NCBI GenBank assembly: GCA_011050615.1
Contig: DRFJ01000051.1
Span: 82,590-146,589, forward strand
Direction: 5' to 3'
DNA: 64,000 nt
From: Bacteroidota bacterium
Lineage (GTDB): Bacteria; Bacteroidota; Bacteroidia; Bacteroidales; VadinHA17
Shown here: in pieces, positions 63,805 to 64,000 of the stretch
Layout: each line of letters opens with the position of its first letter
How positions within the stretch are numbered: position 1 is the stretch's first letter
Position numbers and translations under genes: made by a program
Notes under the pieces: model-generated
Told to the model about the DNA's origin: nothing
What the model saw: the letters and a program-made list of their open reading frames with translations, nothing else
The model's database searches: none

Positions 63805-64000
63805 TTAGAACAATCCGGTTATGTTGCCATTGGCATCGATATCTATATTTTCTGCTGCCGGTTTGGATGGCAGGCCGGGCATTCTCATTATGGCACCTGC
63901 TATGGGCACAATAAATCCAGCGCCTGATGACAGTTCAACCTCTCTTACGGCTATCTTAAAATCTCTTGGCCTCCCCTTCAGTTTGGCATCATCAGAAAGC
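63805..64000 (-). CDS. fhs: Formate--tetrahydrofolate ligase, 3' part only
   Basis: Only the last 64 codons are in the window. They encode the enzyme's characteristic C-terminus: [20 protein letters not shown], then [20 protein letters not shown], then [18 protein letters not shown] ending in GLF. The enzyme makes 10-formyl-tetrahydrofolate from formate, ATP and tetrahydrofolate. Its position just upstream of mobA and the formate dehydrogenase operon links formate handling to one-carbon folate metabolism. Confidence 0.93.
   Translation of the reverse strand, partial: LSDDAKLKGRPRDFKIAVREVELSSGAGFIVPIAGAIMRMPGLPSKPAAENIDIDANGNITGLF

Overview
This 64-kb window is a chromosomal segment of an uncultured or little-studied member of the Bacteroidota, probably an anaerobic Bacteroidales/Marinilabiliales-type bacterium. 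The evidence is the fused MurF-alanine racemase, a GldB-type lipoprotein, a type IX secretion C-terminal sorting domain, DUF5686, DUF4294 and DUF3267 proteins, a futalosine-pathway enzyme (MqnE), and many promoters of the Bacteroidota form TAnnTTTG. No rRNA, tRNA, CRISPR array or phage region was seen.

Positions 1-24 kb are mostly housekeeping: the 3' part of an M20 amidohydrolase, a small 2[4Fe-4S] ferredoxin, gldB, a beta-barrel protein, nadE, a Crp/Fnr regulator, murF-alr, tdk, an unknown conserved gene, rsmI, a DUF5686 protein, rmuC, dnaB, ispE, a biotin carrier plus carboxyltransferase pair, an LptF/G permease, tgt, a glycosyltransferase, an ECF sigma factor and rsmG. A 36-bp tandem repeat lies in front of rpmH.

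Positions 24-43 kb hold mqnE, a cell-envelope/translation cluster (PASTA protein, a T9SS-sorted protein, an RluD-type synthase, ddl), gcvP, an MBL hydrolase with pcm and thpR, a 1020-residue three-domain fusion (APH kinase, M23 peptidase, class III aminotransferase), elbB, DUF4294 and DUF3267 proteins, a POT-like transporter and a secreted PHP phosphoesterase.

Positions 43-54 kb look accessory and regulatory. An ECF sigma factor and a membrane anti-sigma/TonB-C protein are divergent from a secreted VWA protein. Then comes a five-gene minus-strand cluster: a DUF4212 small subunit carrying a large insertion, a sodium:solute symporter, a TPR protein, a porin-like barrel, and a Cache-PAS-CBS-DUF294 nucleotidyltransferase sensor. 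I read this as a solute uptake system with its own outer-membrane pore and sensor.

Positions 54-56.5 kb are a scar: a lacZ-type GH2 gene reduced to three joined fragments, next to an 1839-bp insertion sequence. The IS has 18-bp perfect terminal inverted repeats and a transposase split by a -1 frame change exactly at an A_AAA_AAG slippery heptamer.

Positions 56.6-64 kb form a formate module on the minus strand: formate-tetrahydrofolate ligase (cut by the window edge), mobA, a NuoE-like subunit, a NuoF-GltD fusion, and a NuoG-like molybdenum/tungsten formate dehydrogenase alpha subunit. The layout suggests a soluble, possibly electron-bifurcating, NAD(P)-linked formate dehydrogenase that feeds or drains the one-carbon folate pool.
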